NCBI RefSeq assembly: GCF_001431505.1 | Contig: NZ_LDJP01000052.1 | Span: 1 to 35,055 of the forward strand | Origin: Stenotrophomonas daejeonensis | Lineage (GTDB): Bacteria > Pseudomonadota > Gammaproteobacteria > Xanthomonadales > Xanthomonadaceae | DNA: 35,055 bases | Direction of reading: 5' to 3' | In this document: positions 1 through 8,414 of the stretch, piece by piece | Position numbering within the stretch: the first letter of the stretch is position 1 | Layout: every line of letters begins with the position of its first letter | Made by a program: the position numbers and the translations under genes | Notes under the pieces: generated by a model | Told to the model about the DNA's origin: nothing | Database searches by the model: none | The model's input: the letters and a program-made list of their open reading frames with translations, nothing else

Positions 1-17
1 ATCAAACTCTTCACTTA
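1..17 (-). rRNA. rrs: 16S rRNA, 5' end only (runs off left edge)
   Basis: Read on the minus strand, bases 17 to 1 give TAAGTGAAGAGTTTGAT, the conserved first bases of bacterial 16S rRNA (the universal 27F primer site begins at AGAGTTTGAT). The gene therefore starts near base 17 and continues left out of the window. The exact mature 5' end is set by analogy with E. coli. The promoters and leader to its right support the call. Confidence 0.85.
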
Positions 18-246
18 AAAACACATGATCCGAAGATCAAAATTTAAAGCTGCAGATGTTCAACCACTGGCAACGTTTCGCTTGCTTTAACAAACTATTC
101 ATTGCTTGATCAAACGTCTGCAAGATGGACAGTCATCCACTCCTGCAGGCGCCCTCACAAGATACCTGCGCATACTTTCAAAGAACCTTGGAATCGGCCT
201 CAGCGCCTTCTTCCGTTGCCCGACGTTTCCGTCCAGCGAGCCGCCC
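18..246 (-). other. rRNA operon leader, no protein gene
   Basis: This stretch between the last rRNA promoter and the 16S 5' end is less GC-rich than the rest of the window and would be transcribed as the rRNA leader. At 26-39 it holds a short hairpin which, on the minus strand, is TGATC-TTCG-GATCA, a stable UUCG tetraloop. I see no convincing boxA on the transcribed strand. Short open frames here are chance. Confidence 0.7.
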
Positions 247-274
247 ATCATAGCGGCTTTTTCGTTGCCGTCAA
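247..274 (-). promoter_or_regulatory. rRNA operon promoter, gene-proximal
   Basis: Minus strand TTGACG (274-269), 16-bp spacer, TATGAT (252-247). It is followed by the GC-rich discriminator GGCGGCTCGCT, which also follows the middle promoter. A 16-bp spacer and a GC-rich discriminator are typical of growth-rate-controlled rRNA promoters. Transcription should start near base 240. Confidence 0.75.
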
Positions 275-340
275 CACCTCGTTGGAGAGTGTTGACCCTT
301 CAACCCAACCCCAAAGGGCCAGCGCCGAAGCGAGCCGCCT

Positions 341-368
341 ATTATGACCGGCTTTCCTGATCCGTCAA
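341..368 (-). promoter_or_regulatory. rRNA operon promoter, middle
   Basis: Minus strand TTGACG (368-363), 16-bp spacer, CATAAT (346-341). The discriminator GGCGGCTCGCT is the same as in the gene-proximal promoter, so the two look like a duplicated promoter unit. Confidence 0.7.
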
Positions 369-447
369 CTCCCAACTTCAGGAGTGGCGACCTGCTTCGT
401 GACCCGCTGCCCGACAAGCGAGCGCATGGACTGAAGCAAGGCGGCGC

Positions 448-475
448 ATTCTAGACACTTCGCTGAAGAGGTCAA
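448..475 (-). promoter_or_regulatory. rRNA operon promoter, distal
   Basis: Minus strand TTGACC (475-470), 16-bp spacer, TAGAAT (453-448), followed by GCGCCGCC. A short A-run lies just upstream (about 482-486) and might act as a weak UP element. The matching spacer and orientation make a third tandem rRNA promoter likely. Confidence 0.65.
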
Positions 476-528
476 CAGGTTTTTGCGGTAAGCAGCGAAC
501 ATCCACCTGCAATCGCCCCTCACCCCAA

Positions 529-551
529 CCCCTCTCCCGGAGGGAGAGGGG
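529..551. repeat. CCCCTCTCCC hairpin element
   Basis: A perfect 10-bp stem, CCCCTCTCCC (529-538) with GGGAGAGGGG (542-551), around a 3-base loop, inside a C-rich then G-rich stretch. Similar hairpins occur at 32348-32455 and at the right edge. It lies just after the end of prlC and could fold in its transcript, but no T-run follows on the minus strand. Confidence 0.7.
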
Positions 552-594
552 CTTTGGATGCCTGCTTGCCCCAAAGGATGGGGGGCTATCCAGC

Positions 595-2622
595 TCAGGC
601 GGCCATGCCACCGTGGCGCAGCAGCGCATCGATCCGCGGATCGCGGCCGCGGAAAGCGCGGAAGTTCTCGGCGGCGCTGCGGCTGCCGCCGCGCGACAGC
701 ACTTCGTCGCGGAAGCGGGCGCCGGTTTCGGCCACCTGCTCCGGCGCTTCCTCGAAGGCGGCGTAGGCGTCGGCGCTGAGCACCTCGGCCCACTTGTAAC
801 TGTAGTAGCCGGCCGCGTAGCCGCCGGCAAAGATGTGGCTGAATTGGTGGGGGAAGCGGTTCCATGCCGGCGGAAAGTTCACCGCGACCTCGCCGCGCAC
901 GCGGTCGAGCAGTTGCAGCACGCTTTCCTGCGCAGGCGCGTACTGGCTGTGCAGCAGCATGTCGAACAGGCCGAATTCGAGCTGGCGCACGGTGAACATG
1001 CCGTTCTGGTAGTTCTTCGCCGCCAGCATCCTGTCGAACAGTTCGCGCGGCAACGACGCGCCGGTATCGACATGGGCGGTCATCGCCCGCACCTGCTCCC
1101 ACTCCCAGCAGAAGTTCTCCATGAACTGGCTGGGCAGCTCCACCGCGTCCCACTCCACGCCGTTGATGCCGGCCACCGCCAGTTCGCCGATGCGGGTCAG
1201 CAGCTGGTGCAGGCCGTGGCCCATCTCGTGGAAGACGGTGGTGACTTCGTCGTGGCTGAAGGTGGCGGGCTTGCCGTCGCTGCCGCGACCGAAGTTGCAG
1301 ACCAGATAGACCAGTGGCGTCTGCACGCCGGCGGCAGTGACGCGGCGGTTGCGGCAATCGTCCATCCATGCGCCGCCGCGCTTGCCTTCGCGCGCATACA
1401 GGTCCATGTAGAACTGGCCGACCAGCGCGCCACCGGCATCCACCAGCCGGTAGAAGCGCACGTCCTCATGCCACACCGGGGCGCTGTCGGGCTGGACCTT
1501 CAGGCCGTACAGGCGTTCGATGACGCCGAACAGGCCGGCCAGCACCTTCGACTCGGTGAAATACTGCTTCACCTCCTGCGCGGAGTAGCTGTAGCGCGCC
1601 TGCTTGAGCTTCTCGCCGGCGTAAGCCAGATCCCACGCCTGCAGGTCCGTCAAACCGAGTTCGTCACGGGCGAAGGCTTCCAACTCGGCACGATCGCGTT
1701 GCGCATGCGGTTTGGCACGTGCGGCGAGGTCACGCAGGAAACCCAGCACCTGTGGCGCGTCGGCCGCCATCTTGGTGGCGATGGAGTATTCGGCGTAGTT
1801 GTCGAAACCCAGCAACGCGGCCAGCTCGGTGCGCACGGCGAGGATGCGGTCGATGTTGCCGCTGTTGTCGAGCGAGGCCTCGCCGAACTCCGACGCGCGC
1901 ATGGCATGGGCGCGGTAAAGCTGCTCGCGCAGTGCGCGGCTGTCGGCATAGGTCTGCACCGGCAGGTAGCAGGGCATCTGCAGGGTCAGTTTCCAGCCAT
2001 CGCGCCCGTCCTTCTGCGCTGCGGCGCGTGCGGCGGCGATGACATCAACGGGAAGGCCGGACAGCTCGGCCTCGTCCTCGACATGCAGGGCAAAAGCATC
2101 GGTGGCATCGAGTACGTTCTGCGAGAACTTCGCCTGCAATCCCGAAAGTTCTTCCTGCAATTGTGCGAAACGGACCTTGCCGGCTTCGTCCAGCTCGGCG
2201 CCGCCAAGGCGGAAGTCACGCAGCGCATTGTCCAGCGCTTTGGCACGGGCCCCGTCGAAGCCGGCCGCTTCGGGCGAGGCCGCCAGCGCCTTGTATTGCG
2301 CGTACAGCGCCGGGTTCTGCGCCACGGCACTGCCGAAGCGGCTGATCTTCGGCAGGTTGGCGTTGTAGGCCTCGCGCAGTTCGGGCGTGTTGACCACCGC
2401 TTGCAGGTGCGTGACCTGGCCCCACGCGCGGTACAGCCGCTCGGTGGCGTCGTCCAACGGGGTCACGAAATTGTCCCAGCCCACCGGCGCCACGGTTTCG
2501 GCGGTCTTCACCGCGGCTTCGGCCTCGGCCAGCAGGACATCGATGGCCGGGGTGACGTGTTCGGGGCGGATCGCGTCGAAGCGCGGCAGGCCGGAGAAGT
2601 CGAGCAGGGGATTGGCGTTCAT
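595..2622 (-). CDS. prlC: oligopeptidase A, M3 family zinc metallopeptidase
   Basis: A 675-residue cytoplasmic oligopeptidase that cleaves short peptides, including signal-peptide remnants in the E. coli homologue. The zinc motif HEMGH is near residues 465-469 in the context TTVFHEMGHGLHQLL, as expected for M3. The N-terminus (MNANPLLDFSGLPRFDAIRP) and the length match oligopeptidase A, about 680 residues. I chose the ATG at 2622 because the open frame upstream of it runs into the end of the neighbouring gene and has no family resemblance. The upstream gene on the same strand ends 20 bases away, so the two are probably cotranscribed. Dcp, another M3 member, is less likely given the N-terminal sequence. 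Confidence 0.93.
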   Translation of the reverse strand: MNANPLLDFSGLPRFDAIRPEHVTPAIDVLLAEAEAAVKTAETVAPVGWDNFVTPLDDATERLYRAWGQVTHLQAVVNTPELREAYNANLPKISRFGSAVAQNPALYAQYKALAASPEAAGFDGARAKALDNALRDFRLGGAELDEAGKVRFAQLQEELSGLQAKFSQNVLDATDAFALHVEDEAELSGLPVDVIAAARAAAQKDGRDGWKLTLQMPCYLPVQTYADSRALREQLYRAHAMRASEFGEASLDNSGNIDRILAVRTELAALLGFDNYAEYSIATKMAADAPQVLGFLRDLAARAKPHAQRDRAELEAFARDELGLTDLQAWDLAYAGEKLKQARYSYSAQEVKQYFTESKVLAGLFGVIERLYGLKVQPDSAPVWHEDVRFYRLVDAGGALVGQFYMDLYAREGKRGGAWMDDCRNRRVTAAGVQTPLVYLVCNFGRGSDGKPATFSHDEVTTVFHEMGHGLHQLLTRIGELAVAGINGVEWDAVELPSQFMENFCWEWEQVRAMTAHVDTGASLPRELFDRMLAAKNYQNGMFTVRQLEFGLFDMLLHSQYAPAQESVLQLLDRVRGEVAVNFPPAWNRFPHQFSHIFAGGYAAGYYSYKWAEVLSADAYAAFEEAPEQVAETGARFRDEVLSRGGSRSAAENFRAFRGRDPRIDALLRHGGMAA

Positions 2623-2641
2623 GGCGTTCCGGAAGCGGGGG

Positions 2642-3763
2642 TCAGGCCTGATATGGCGACGGCTCCAGCCACGCACAAGGCAGCGCCGGCATGCCCTGCC
2701 CCGCGACGGCGGCGGCGATGGCGGCATCGGCAGCGGCCACGTCGATGCCCTGCCGCTGGTACCACGCCGGGTCGTAATAACTGTGCGCGTAGCGTTCGCC
2801 GGCGTCGCACAGGATGGTGACGATTGAACCGTCGCGGCCGGCATCGCGCATCAGCTGCGCGGCATGCAGCACGCCGATGAAGTTGGTGCCGGTGGAGCCG
2901 CCGACGCGGCGACCGAGGGTGGCGCTGACGTGGCGCATCGCCGCCAGGCTGAGCGCGTCGGGCACCTTGACCATCGCATCGACGCAGGTGGGAATGAAGC
3001 TGCGCTCCACGCGCGGACGGCCGATGCCTTCCACGCGCGAGCCGCCTTCGCAGGCCATGTCGCGCCAGTCCTCTCCCCGCAGGGCCGCGCAATAACCGTC
3101 GTAGAACACCGAGATTTCCGGGTCGGCGCACAGGATCAGGGTGTCGTGGCGGCGGTAGCTGACGTAGCGGCCCAGCGTGGCGGCGGTACCGCCGGTGCCG
3201 GGGCTGCACACGATCCATTCCGGCACCGGGTGTGGTTCCTCGGCCATCTGCTTGAAGATGGATTCGGCGATGTTGTTGTTGGCGCGCCAGTCGGTGGCGC
3301 GCTCGGCGTAGGTGAACTGGTCCATGAAATGGCCGCCGGTTTCGCGTGCCAGCCGCTCCGATTCGCGGTTCAGGTCGCAGGCCCGCTCGACCAGGTGGCA
3401 GCGGCCGCCGTGGAACTCGATGGCGGCGATCTTCTCCGGCGAGGTGCTGGCCGGGATCACCGCGATGAACGGCAACCCCAGCAGCCGCGCGAAGTAGGCC
3501 TCGGACACCGCAGTCGAGCCGCTGGACGCCTCGATCACCGGGCAGCCCTCGCGCAACCAGCCGTTGGCCAGCGCATACAGGAACAGAGAGCGCGCCAGCC
3601 GGTGCTTGAGGCTGCCGGTGGGGTGGCTGGATTCGTCCTTCAGGTAGACGTCGATGCCGGGGAAGCCGGGCAGGTCGAGCGGGATCAGGTGGGTGTCGGC
3701 CGAACGGTTGAAATCGGCCTCGATCTTGCGGATGGCTGCCGCCACCCAGGCACGCTGGGACAT
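2642..3763 (-). CDS. PLP-dependent cysteine desulfhydrase / cysteine synthase-like enzyme (Cds1 type)
   Basis: A fold-type II PLP enzyme of about 373 residues in the cysteine synthase superfamily. The PLP lysine is probably K53 in [33 protein letters not shown] is the substrate/cofactor loop and [14 protein letters not shown] the phosphate-binding glycine loop. As I recall the family, the opening ([19 protein letters not shown]) resembles Cds1, the L-cysteine desulfhydrase of Mycobacterium (cysteine to pyruvate, sulfide and ammonia), more than CysK or CysM. Direction of reaction is inferred. The start at 3763 is preferred because a TAGAAT -10 box at 3798-3793 would start transcription near 3786; an ATG at 3778 would add five residues. 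It sits 20 bases before prlC in one unit. Confidence 0.8.
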   Translation of the reverse strand: MSQRAWVAAAIRKIEADFNRSADTHLIPLDLPGFPGIDVYLKDESSHPTGSLKHRLARSLFLYALANGWLREGCPVIEASSGSTAVSEAYFARLLGLPFIAVIPASTSPEKIAAIEFHGGRCHLVERACDLNRESERLARETGGHFMDQFTYAERATDWRANNNIAESIFKQMAEEPHPVPEWIVCSPGTGGTAATLGRYVSYRRHDTLILCADPEISVFYDGYCAALRGEDWRDMACEGGSRVEGIGRPRVERSFIPTCVDAMVKVPDALSLAAMRHVSATLGRRVGGSTGTNFIGVLHAAQLMRDAGRDGSIVTILCDAGERYAHSYYDPAWYQRQGIDVAAADAAIAAAVAGQGMPALPCAWLEPSPYQA

Positions 3764-3886
3764 GGATCGCCACTTCATGGAAACTGAAGCCGATTCTACT
3801 GTGGGCGGCCCGGACACGCCGGCGATGACGTCACCCCGCGGCTTGCGGTGGTATCGTGCGGCCCTTGCCTTCCCGCCCCATCCCAC
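3764..3886. promoter_or_regulatory. divergent intergenic region between cds1-like gene and copL
   Basis: The minus strand carries TAGAAT (3798-3793), a -10 candidate for the PLP gene, without a clear -35. The plus strand carries TATCGT (3852-3857) upstream of copL, also without a good -35. An 8-bp palindrome TGACGTCA lies at 3826-3833. These are weak signals read by eye. Confidence 0.35.
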
Positions 3887-4225
3887 GTGCCGCGCATCCT
3901 GTTGCCCCTGCTGCTGTGCCTTTCCCTGATCGCCGGTACGGTCGGGGCGGCATGGACGGCCACGGCGATGGCGGCACCGGCGCAGGCAAGCGCGCAGCAC
4001 GACATGGACCATGCCTGCTGTGCCGACGGAGGCGGCCACGGGCAGCCGGCAAAGCAGGCGTGCGGCGAGGGTTCGCATTGCGATTGCATGCAGCATTGCA
4101 ACCTGCTGCCTGCGCCCGTGGTGGCGCAACTGGCGGCCCTTCCCTGTTCCCCGGAACCCACTGCGCTGCGCCTGCTGCGCCATGACGTGACGCCGGATCG
4201 GTTGCACCGACCTCCCATCGCCTGA
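3887..4225 (+). CDS. copL: CopL-family Cys/His-rich copper regulatory protein
   Basis: A 112-residue secreted or membrane-anchored protein. A signal peptide ([22 protein letters not shown]) is followed by metal-ligand clusters: [14 protein letters not shown], then [14 protein letters not shown]. In Xanthomonas, CopL is needed for copper-induced expression of the adjacent copAB. How it senses copper is not settled, and I infer the same role from order and composition. The GTG at 3887 was chosen because it puts the hydrophobic segment directly at the N-terminus and lies downstream of a possible -10 at 3852. A GTG at 3848 would add 13 residues. copA follows after a REP pair. Confidence 0.8.
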   Translation: MPRILLPLLLCLSLIAGTVGAAWTATAMAAPAQASAQHDMDHACCADGGGHGQPAKQACGEGSHCDCMQHCNLLPAPVVAQLAALPCSPEPTALRLLRHDVTPDRLHRPPIA

Positions 4226-4253
4226 GCCGATGTGATTGCCGGCCAATGACCCC

Positions 4254-4325
4254 GCAGGAGCGCACTTCAGTGCGCGATGGGGCATGCCCGGCAAGGCCTC
4301 ATCGCGCACTGAAGTGCGCTCCTGC
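4254..4325. repeat. REP pair (GCAGGAGCGC family), perfect inverted repeat
   Basis: Arms 4254-4279 and 4300-4325 are 26-base perfect reverse complements around a 20-base loop. Each arm begins GCAGGAGCGC and contains its own small hairpin (GCGCACT-TC-AGTGCGC). The same layout recurs at 9290-9357 and 13817-13888 with different inner bases. It separates copL from copA and could fold in their shared transcript. Confidence 0.9.
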
Positions 4326-4369
4326 GTGATCTGCGCTCGTTCCTTCACCGGGACGGCACCGGAGTTCCC

Positions 4370-6127
4370 ATGACAAACGATTTCCTTTCCGATCCGCGCT
4401 CGCTGCTGTCGCGGCGGCGCTTCGTGCAGGGCCTGGCCGTGGGCGGCGTGGTGGCCGGCAGCGGCCTGTGGCGCGCTTCCGATGCGTTCGCCACGCCCAT
4501 GCGCGCGACCGCCGCCAGCGAACTGCGCGGCCATGACCTGAACCTGTCCATCGGCCGTTCCACCGTCGATTTCACCGGCCGCGCGCGTAGCGCCGTCACC
4601 GTCAACGGCTCGCTGCCGGCACCGATCCTGCGCTGGCGCGAGGGCGAGACGGCCACCATCCGCGTGGCCAACACGCTGGCCGACGAAATGACCTCGATCC
4701 ATTGGCACGGCATCCTGCTGCCTTCCAACATGGATGGCGTGCCGGGCTTGAGCTTCGACGGCATCGCGCCGGGCGAGACGTTCCAGTACCGCTTCCAGCT
4801 GCGCCAGTCCGGCACCTACTGGTACCACGCCCATTCGCTGTTCCAGGAGCAGGCCGGGCTGTACGGCGCGCTGGTGATCGACCCGCTGGAGCCGCCGCCG
4901 TACCGCCACGACCGCGAGCACGTGGTGCTGCTCTCGGACTGGACCGACCTCGACCCCGCCGCCCTGCACCGGCGCATGAAGAAGATGCCGATGCACGACA
5001 ACACCTACCAGCGCACGGTCGGTGATTTCCTGCGCGACGCGCGGCGCGATGGCCTGCGCGAAACGCTGGCCGACCGCGGCATGTGGGGGCGGATGCGGAT
5101 GACGCCCAGCGACATCTCCGACATCAACGCCCGCACCTACACCTACCTGATGAACGGCACTGCGCCGGCCGGCAACTGGACCGGGCTGTTCCGCAGCGGC
5201 GAGAAGGTGCTGCTGCGCTTCATCAACGGCTCGGCGATGACCTATTTCGACGTGCGCATCCCCGGTTTGAAGATGACCGTGGTGGCCGCCGACGGGCAGT
5301 ACATCCATCCGGTGACGGTCGATGAATTCCGCATCGCGGTGGCCGAGACCTTCGACGTGATCGTCGAACCGAGCGGGCAGGATGCCTTCACCCTCTTCGC
5401 GCAGGACATGGGCCGCACCGGCCACGCCTGCGGCACGCTGGCGGTGCGCCACGGCCTGCAGGCGCCGGTGCCGGCGCTGGACCCGCGCCCGCTGCTGACG
5501 ATGGCCGACATGGCCCACGACCACGGCGGCGGCCATGCCATGCCCATGTCGCACGGTACGCATGGCGGGCATGACGCCCATGCCGGCCACGGCGGCGACA
5601 CTGCGCCGAAACACCCGGCCGGCGAACGCCGCAACCCGCTGGTGGACATGCAGACCTCGGCCACCTCGCCACGGCTGGACGACCCCGGCATCGGCCTGCG
5701 CGACAACGGCCGCAAGGTGCTGGCCTATGCCGACCTGCACGCGCTGTTCGACGACCCGGACGGGCGCGAACCGGGACGCGAGATCGAACTGCACCTGACC
5801 GGGCACATGGAGAAGTTCGCATGGAACTTCGATGGCGTTCCTTTCGCCAGCGCCGAGCCGCTGCGGCTGAACTACGGCGAGCGCCTGCGCATCGTGCTGG
5901 TCAACGACACGATGATGAGCCACCCGATCCATCTGCATGGCATGTGGAGCGACCTGGAGAACGCGGACGGCCAGTTCCAGGTGCGCAAGCACACCGTGGA
6001 CATGCCGCCGGGCACGCGCCGCAGCTACCGCGTGCGCGCCGACGCGGCCGGGCGCTGGGCGTTTCATTGCCATCTGCTGTACCACATGGAGAACGGGATG
6101 ATGCGCGAAGTGAGGGTGCAGCCATGA
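4370..6127 (+). CDS. copA: CopA multicopper oxidase, Tat-exported copper resistance protein
   Basis: A 585-residue periplasmic multicopper oxidase of the Xanthomonas/Pseudomonas CopA (PcoA) type, thought to oxidise Cu(I) and sequester copper. The N-terminus carries a twin-arginine signal ([19 protein letters not shown]). Copper-ligand motifs appear in the family order: HWHGI and WYHAHSLF in the first cupredoxin domain, then HPIHLHGMW and [13 protein letters not shown] at the C-terminus. A His/Met-rich insert (near residues 380-405, with [16 protein letters not shown]) probably binds extra copper. GGAG lies about six bases before the ATG. The stop overlaps the copB start (ATGA at 6124-6127), so the two are coupled. 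Confidence 0.95.
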   Translation: MTNDFLSDPRSLLSRRRFVQGLAVGGVVAGSGLWRASDAFATPMRATAASELRGHDLNLSIGRSTVDFTGRARSAVTVNGSLPAPILRWREGETATIRVANTLADEMTSIHWHGILLPSNMDGVPGLSFDGIAPGETFQYRFQLRQSGTYWYHAHSLFQEQAGLYGALVIDPLEPPPYRHDREHVVLLSDWTDLDPAALHRRMKKMPMHDNTYQRTVGDFLRDARRDGLRETLADRGMWGRMRMTPSDISDINARTYTYLMNGTAPAGNWTGLFRSGEKVLLRFINGSAMTYFDVRIPGLKMTVVAADGQYIHPVTVDEFRIAVAETFDVIVEPSGQDAFTLFAQDMGRTGHACGTLAVRHGLQAPVPALDPRPLLTMADMAHDHGGGHAMPMSHGTHGGHDAHAGHGGDTAPKHPAGERRNPLVDMQTSATSPRLDDPGIGLRDNGRKVLAYADLHALFDDPDGREPGREIELHLTGHMEKFAWNFDGVPFASAEPLRLNYGERLRIVLVNDTMMSHPIHLHGMWSDLENADGQFQVRKHTVDMPPGTRRSYRVRADAAGRWAFHCHLLYHMENGMMREVRVQP

Positions 6128-7215
6128 AGACGATGCCACGCTCCTTGCTGTTCATCGCCTTCGCGCTCGCCACTGGCAATGCCGGCGCGCAGGATGCACA
6201 CGCCGGCCACCATCAGCATGACGCGACGCCGCCCGCCGACCCGCATGCCGCGCATCGCAGCACCACGCCGAAAGCCGATGCAGCCGATTCACATGCAGAC
6301 CATGGGATGGCCGCGCCTGCCGCATCCCATGCGGAACACGTGCACGATGCGCATGCAGGGCATGCGCAGCCTCCAGCCCCTGTCATCCCTCCGCATGCCA
6401 GCCATGCGATGCCGGAAGATGATGCCGATGCACATGCGGGCCACACGATGCCAAGCCACGCGCACGATCATGCGGGACGACATGCTGCCGCCACGCAGAC
6501 GCCGCGCGAGCCTGTTCCCGCCCTTACCGCCGATGACATGGCCGCCGCATTCCCGGTGCTGAAGCCGCATTCGATGGAACATGCATCCACCTTCAACAGC
6601 CTGGTGCTGTTCGACCATCTGGAAGCGTGGAACAACGCTCACGGCAGCAGCCAGTCATGGGATGCCAAGGGTTGGTTCGGCGGCGACGTCGACCGCCTGT
6701 GGCTGCGCAGCGAAGGACGGCGCAGCGACGACCATCTCACCGGCTGGTCGCTGGATGCGCTGTACGGCCATTCGGTTTCGCCATGGTGGGACGTGGTGGC
6801 CGGCCTGCGCCATGACGGTGGCGACGGCCCCGGCCTGACCCGCGCCGCCATCGGCGTGCAGGGACTGGCGCCGTACAAGTTCGAGGTCGCGGCCACCGCC
6901 TGGCTGGGCGGTTCGCGCACAGCCGAACTGGCGGTGGAGGCGGAATACTCCGTGCTGCTGAGCAACCGGTTGGTCCTGCAACCGACGCTGGACGCCGGCA
7001 TCGCCGCCGATGACGATCCGCGTCGCGGCGTCGGTAGTGGGCTGGGCCACGTCGAAGCCGGGCTGCGCCTGCGCTACGAGATCACCCGCCGCTTCGCGCC
7101 CTATGTCGGCTTCGTCCACGAACGCCGCTTCGGCCGCACTGCCAAGCTGCACCGCGACGCGGGCGAAGGCGCGCGCGATTCGCGCTGGGTGGCCGGCGTC
7201 CGCTTCTGGTTCTGA
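6124..7215 (+). CDS. copB: CopB outer-membrane copper resistance protein
   Basis: A 363-residue protein with a cleavable signal peptide ([23 protein letters not shown]). A low-complexity His/Met/Ala/Pro region of about 120 residues follows, full of HAGH, DPHAAH and [10 protein letters not shown] units, a metal sponge. The C-terminal 230 residues have alternating beta-strand character ([31 protein letters not shown] to the terminal VAGVRFWF), typical of the CopB/PcoB outer-membrane barrel; the terminal aromatic is usual for barrels. It overlaps copA by four bases. In this family CopB is the outer-membrane partner of CopA. The DUF411 lipoprotein gene follows 70 bases later. Confidence 0.93.
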   Translation: MKTMPRSLLFIAFALATGNAGAQDAHAGHHQHDATPPADPHAAHRSTTPKADAADSHADHGMAAPAASHAEHVHDAHAGHAQPPAPVIPPHASHAMPEDDADAHAGHTMPSHAHDHAGRHAAATQTPREPVPALTADDMAAAFPVLKPHSMEHASTFNSLVLFDHLEAWNNAHGSSQSWDAKGWFGGDVDRLWLRSEGRRSDDHLTGWSLDALYGHSVSPWWDVVAGLRHDGGDGPGLTRAAIGVQGLAPYKFEVAATAWLGGSRTAELAVEAEYSVLLSNRLVLQPTLDAGIAADDDPRRGVGSGLGHVEAGLRLRYEITRRFAPYVGFVHERRFGRTAKLHRDAGEGARDSRWVAGVRFWF

Positions 7216-7285
7216 ACATGCGCGAAGGACCCGCTCCCGCCATCGACGCTGTCCTTCCGCCCTTTCCATCATTCCCGAGGTTCAC

Positions 7286-7792
7286 ATGAACGCATCGCTT
7301 CGCAAGCTGGCCGTCCTGCTGCTGGCCGTCGGCTCCGTACTCTCCATCGCCGCCTGTGGCGCCGCGCCATCGCCGGCAACGCGGACACAGGACGCCACCG
7401 CCGGGGCCGCCGGCACCCTGCCGGTGGTCCACGTCCACAAGGACGCGAACTGCGGCTGCTGCAACGGCTGGATCGAACACATGCGCGCGGCCGGCTTCAT
7501 CGTGGTCGCCCGCGACAACGACGACATGGTGGCGGTGAAGCAACGATCGGGCATCCCGCTGGCGCAGGCCTCCTGCCATACCGCCGAGGTGGGCGGTTAC
7601 GTGATCGAAGGCCATGTACCGGCACAGGACGTGTTGCGCCTGTTGCGCGAGAAGCCCGCAGCACGCGGCCTCGTGCTGCCGGGCATGCCGGTCGGTTCGC
7701 CGGGCATGGAGTCGCCGGACGGCCGTCGCCAGCCATTCACGGTGGACCTGCTCGGCAAGGACGGCACGATGCAGGCGTATTCGCACCATTGA
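7286..7792 (+). CDS. DUF411 metal-binding lipoprotein of the copper locus
   Basis: A 168-residue predicted lipoprotein: a hydrophobic signal ends in a lipobox-like LSIAACG. The mature part is a DUF411 domain with the thioredoxin-like metal motif HKDANCGCCNGWIEHMRAAGF, then ASCHTAEVGGYVIEGHVPAQDVLRLL and a Met/Pro/Gly-rich loop (LPGMPVGSPGM) near the C-terminus. DUF411 proteins often accompany copper resistance genes (CopG/YddV-like redox proteins); the exact role is not established. CGAGG before the ATG serves as ribosome site. It follows copB on the same strand after 70 bases and is probably in the same copper regulon. Confidence 0.85.
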   Translation: MNASLRKLAVLLLAVGSVLSIAACGAAPSPATRTQDATAGAAGTLPVVHVHKDANCGCCNGWIEHMRAAGFIVVARDNDDMVAVKQRSGIPLAQASCHTAEVGGYVIEGHVPAQDVLRLLREKPAARGLVLPGMPVGSPGMESPDGRRQPFTVDLLGKDGTMQAYSHH

Positions 7793-7808
7793 TCGGCGCT
7801 CCTACAAT
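7780..7808 (+). promoter_or_regulatory. putative promoter of gloA
   Basis: TTCGCA (7780-7785), a 17-bp spacer and TACAAT (7803-7808), about 45 bases before the gloA ATG. The -10 is 5 of 6 and the -35 is 4 of 6 to the sigma-70 consensus. It overlaps the end of the DUF411 gene. Confidence 0.5.
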
Positions 7809-7853
7809 GGCGTGGCCCGATGGCTCTCTCCTCCCCATGAAAGGAACACTTCC

Positions 7854-8372
7854 ATGAACCTCGACGCCCTCCGCCAACAGCCCGGCGTGGCCGCGCAGCC
7901 GCCCGCCGAGACCACCGGTTTCGTCTTCAACCACACCATGCTGCGGGTGAAGGACATCGCCGCCTCGCTGGATTTCTACACGCGCGTGCTCGGCTTCCGC
8001 CTGATCGACAAGCGCGACTTCCCCGAGGCCGAATTCAGCCTCTACTTCCTGGCCTGCGTACCCGAAGGCACGCAGGTCCCCGAGGACGACGCGCAGCGCC
8101 GCCTGTGGATGGCCGGCATTCCCGGCGTGCTGGAACTGACCCACAACCACGGCACCGAGACGCAGGATGGCCCGGTCTACCACGACGGCAACGGCGACCC
8201 GCGCGGCTTCGGCCACATCTGCGTGTCGGTGCCGGAACTGGAAGCGGCCTGCACACGCTTCGAGGAACTGGGCGTGCCGTTCCAGAAGCGCCTGCAGGAC
8301 GGGCGGATGAAGCACATCGCCTTCATCAAGGACCCGGACGGGTATTGGGTGGAGATCATTTCCAACCGCTGA
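7854..8372 (+). CDS. gloA: lactoylglutathione lyase (glyoxalase I)
   Basis: A 172-residue glyoxalase I, which turns the methylglyoxal-glutathione hemithioacetal into S-lactoylglutathione in the cytoplasm. The four expected metal ligands are visible: H27 in FNHTMLRVKD, the glutamate in GVLELTHNHGTE, the histidine in GFGHICVSV and the glutamate in YWVEIISNR at the C-terminus. The LGF and FIKDPDGYW motifs are family hallmarks. The length matches the longer glyoxalase I form seen in Xanthomonas and in eukaryotes. AAGGA lies about nine bases before the ATG. It has its own promoter candidate and its end converges on the jet operon across a REP. Confidence 0.95.
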   Translation: MNLDALRQQPGVAAQPPAETTGFVFNHTMLRVKDIAASLDFYTRVLGFRLIDKRDFPEAEFSLYFLACVPEGTQVPEDDAQRRLWMAGIPGVLELTHNHGTETQDGPVYHDGNGDPRGFGHICVSVPELEAACTRFEELGVPFQKRLQDGRMKHIAFIKDPDGYWVEIISNR

Positions 8373-8390
8373 GCGGCTCCGCGGAAGCCG

Positions 8391-8414
8391 GTGCCGGGCA
8401 AGCCCGGCACCTAC
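8391..8414 (-). repeat. REP element with GTAG head (GTGCCGGGC family)
   Basis: On the minus strand, GTAG (8414-8411) is followed by the perfect palindrome GTGCCGGGCTTGCCCGGCAC (8410-8391). GTAG followed by a hairpin is the plan of Xanthomonadaceae REP elements. The TAG of the head is the stop codon of jetD. It lies between convergent gloA and jetD and could also act as a bidirectional transcript end, though no T-run follows. Confidence 0.85.

Noticed and set aside
82..94. TTGCTTTAACAAA, similar to the rRNA antitermination boxA
   Set aside because: It is on the plus strand, while the rRNA is transcribed from the minus strand, so it would not appear in the transcript.
102..360. Two short plus-strand open frames near the left edge
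   Set aside because: They lie across the rRNA leader and a promoter, on the opposite strand to the rRNA, with no ribosome site and composition unlike coding sequence.
613..2820. Long plus-strand frame of 735 codons
   Set aside because: It is antisense to prlC, whose motifs are clear; the frame stays open because of GC-rich third positions. The same holds for 9301-12822, 14104-15462, 18683-20746, 25061-27568, 28257-30120 and the minus-strand frames at 31766-34102 and 33465-35045.
2642..6139. A 1165-codon minus-strand frame including the PLP enzyme
   Set aside because: Only the last 373 codons resemble a protein family; the rest is antisense to copL and copA.
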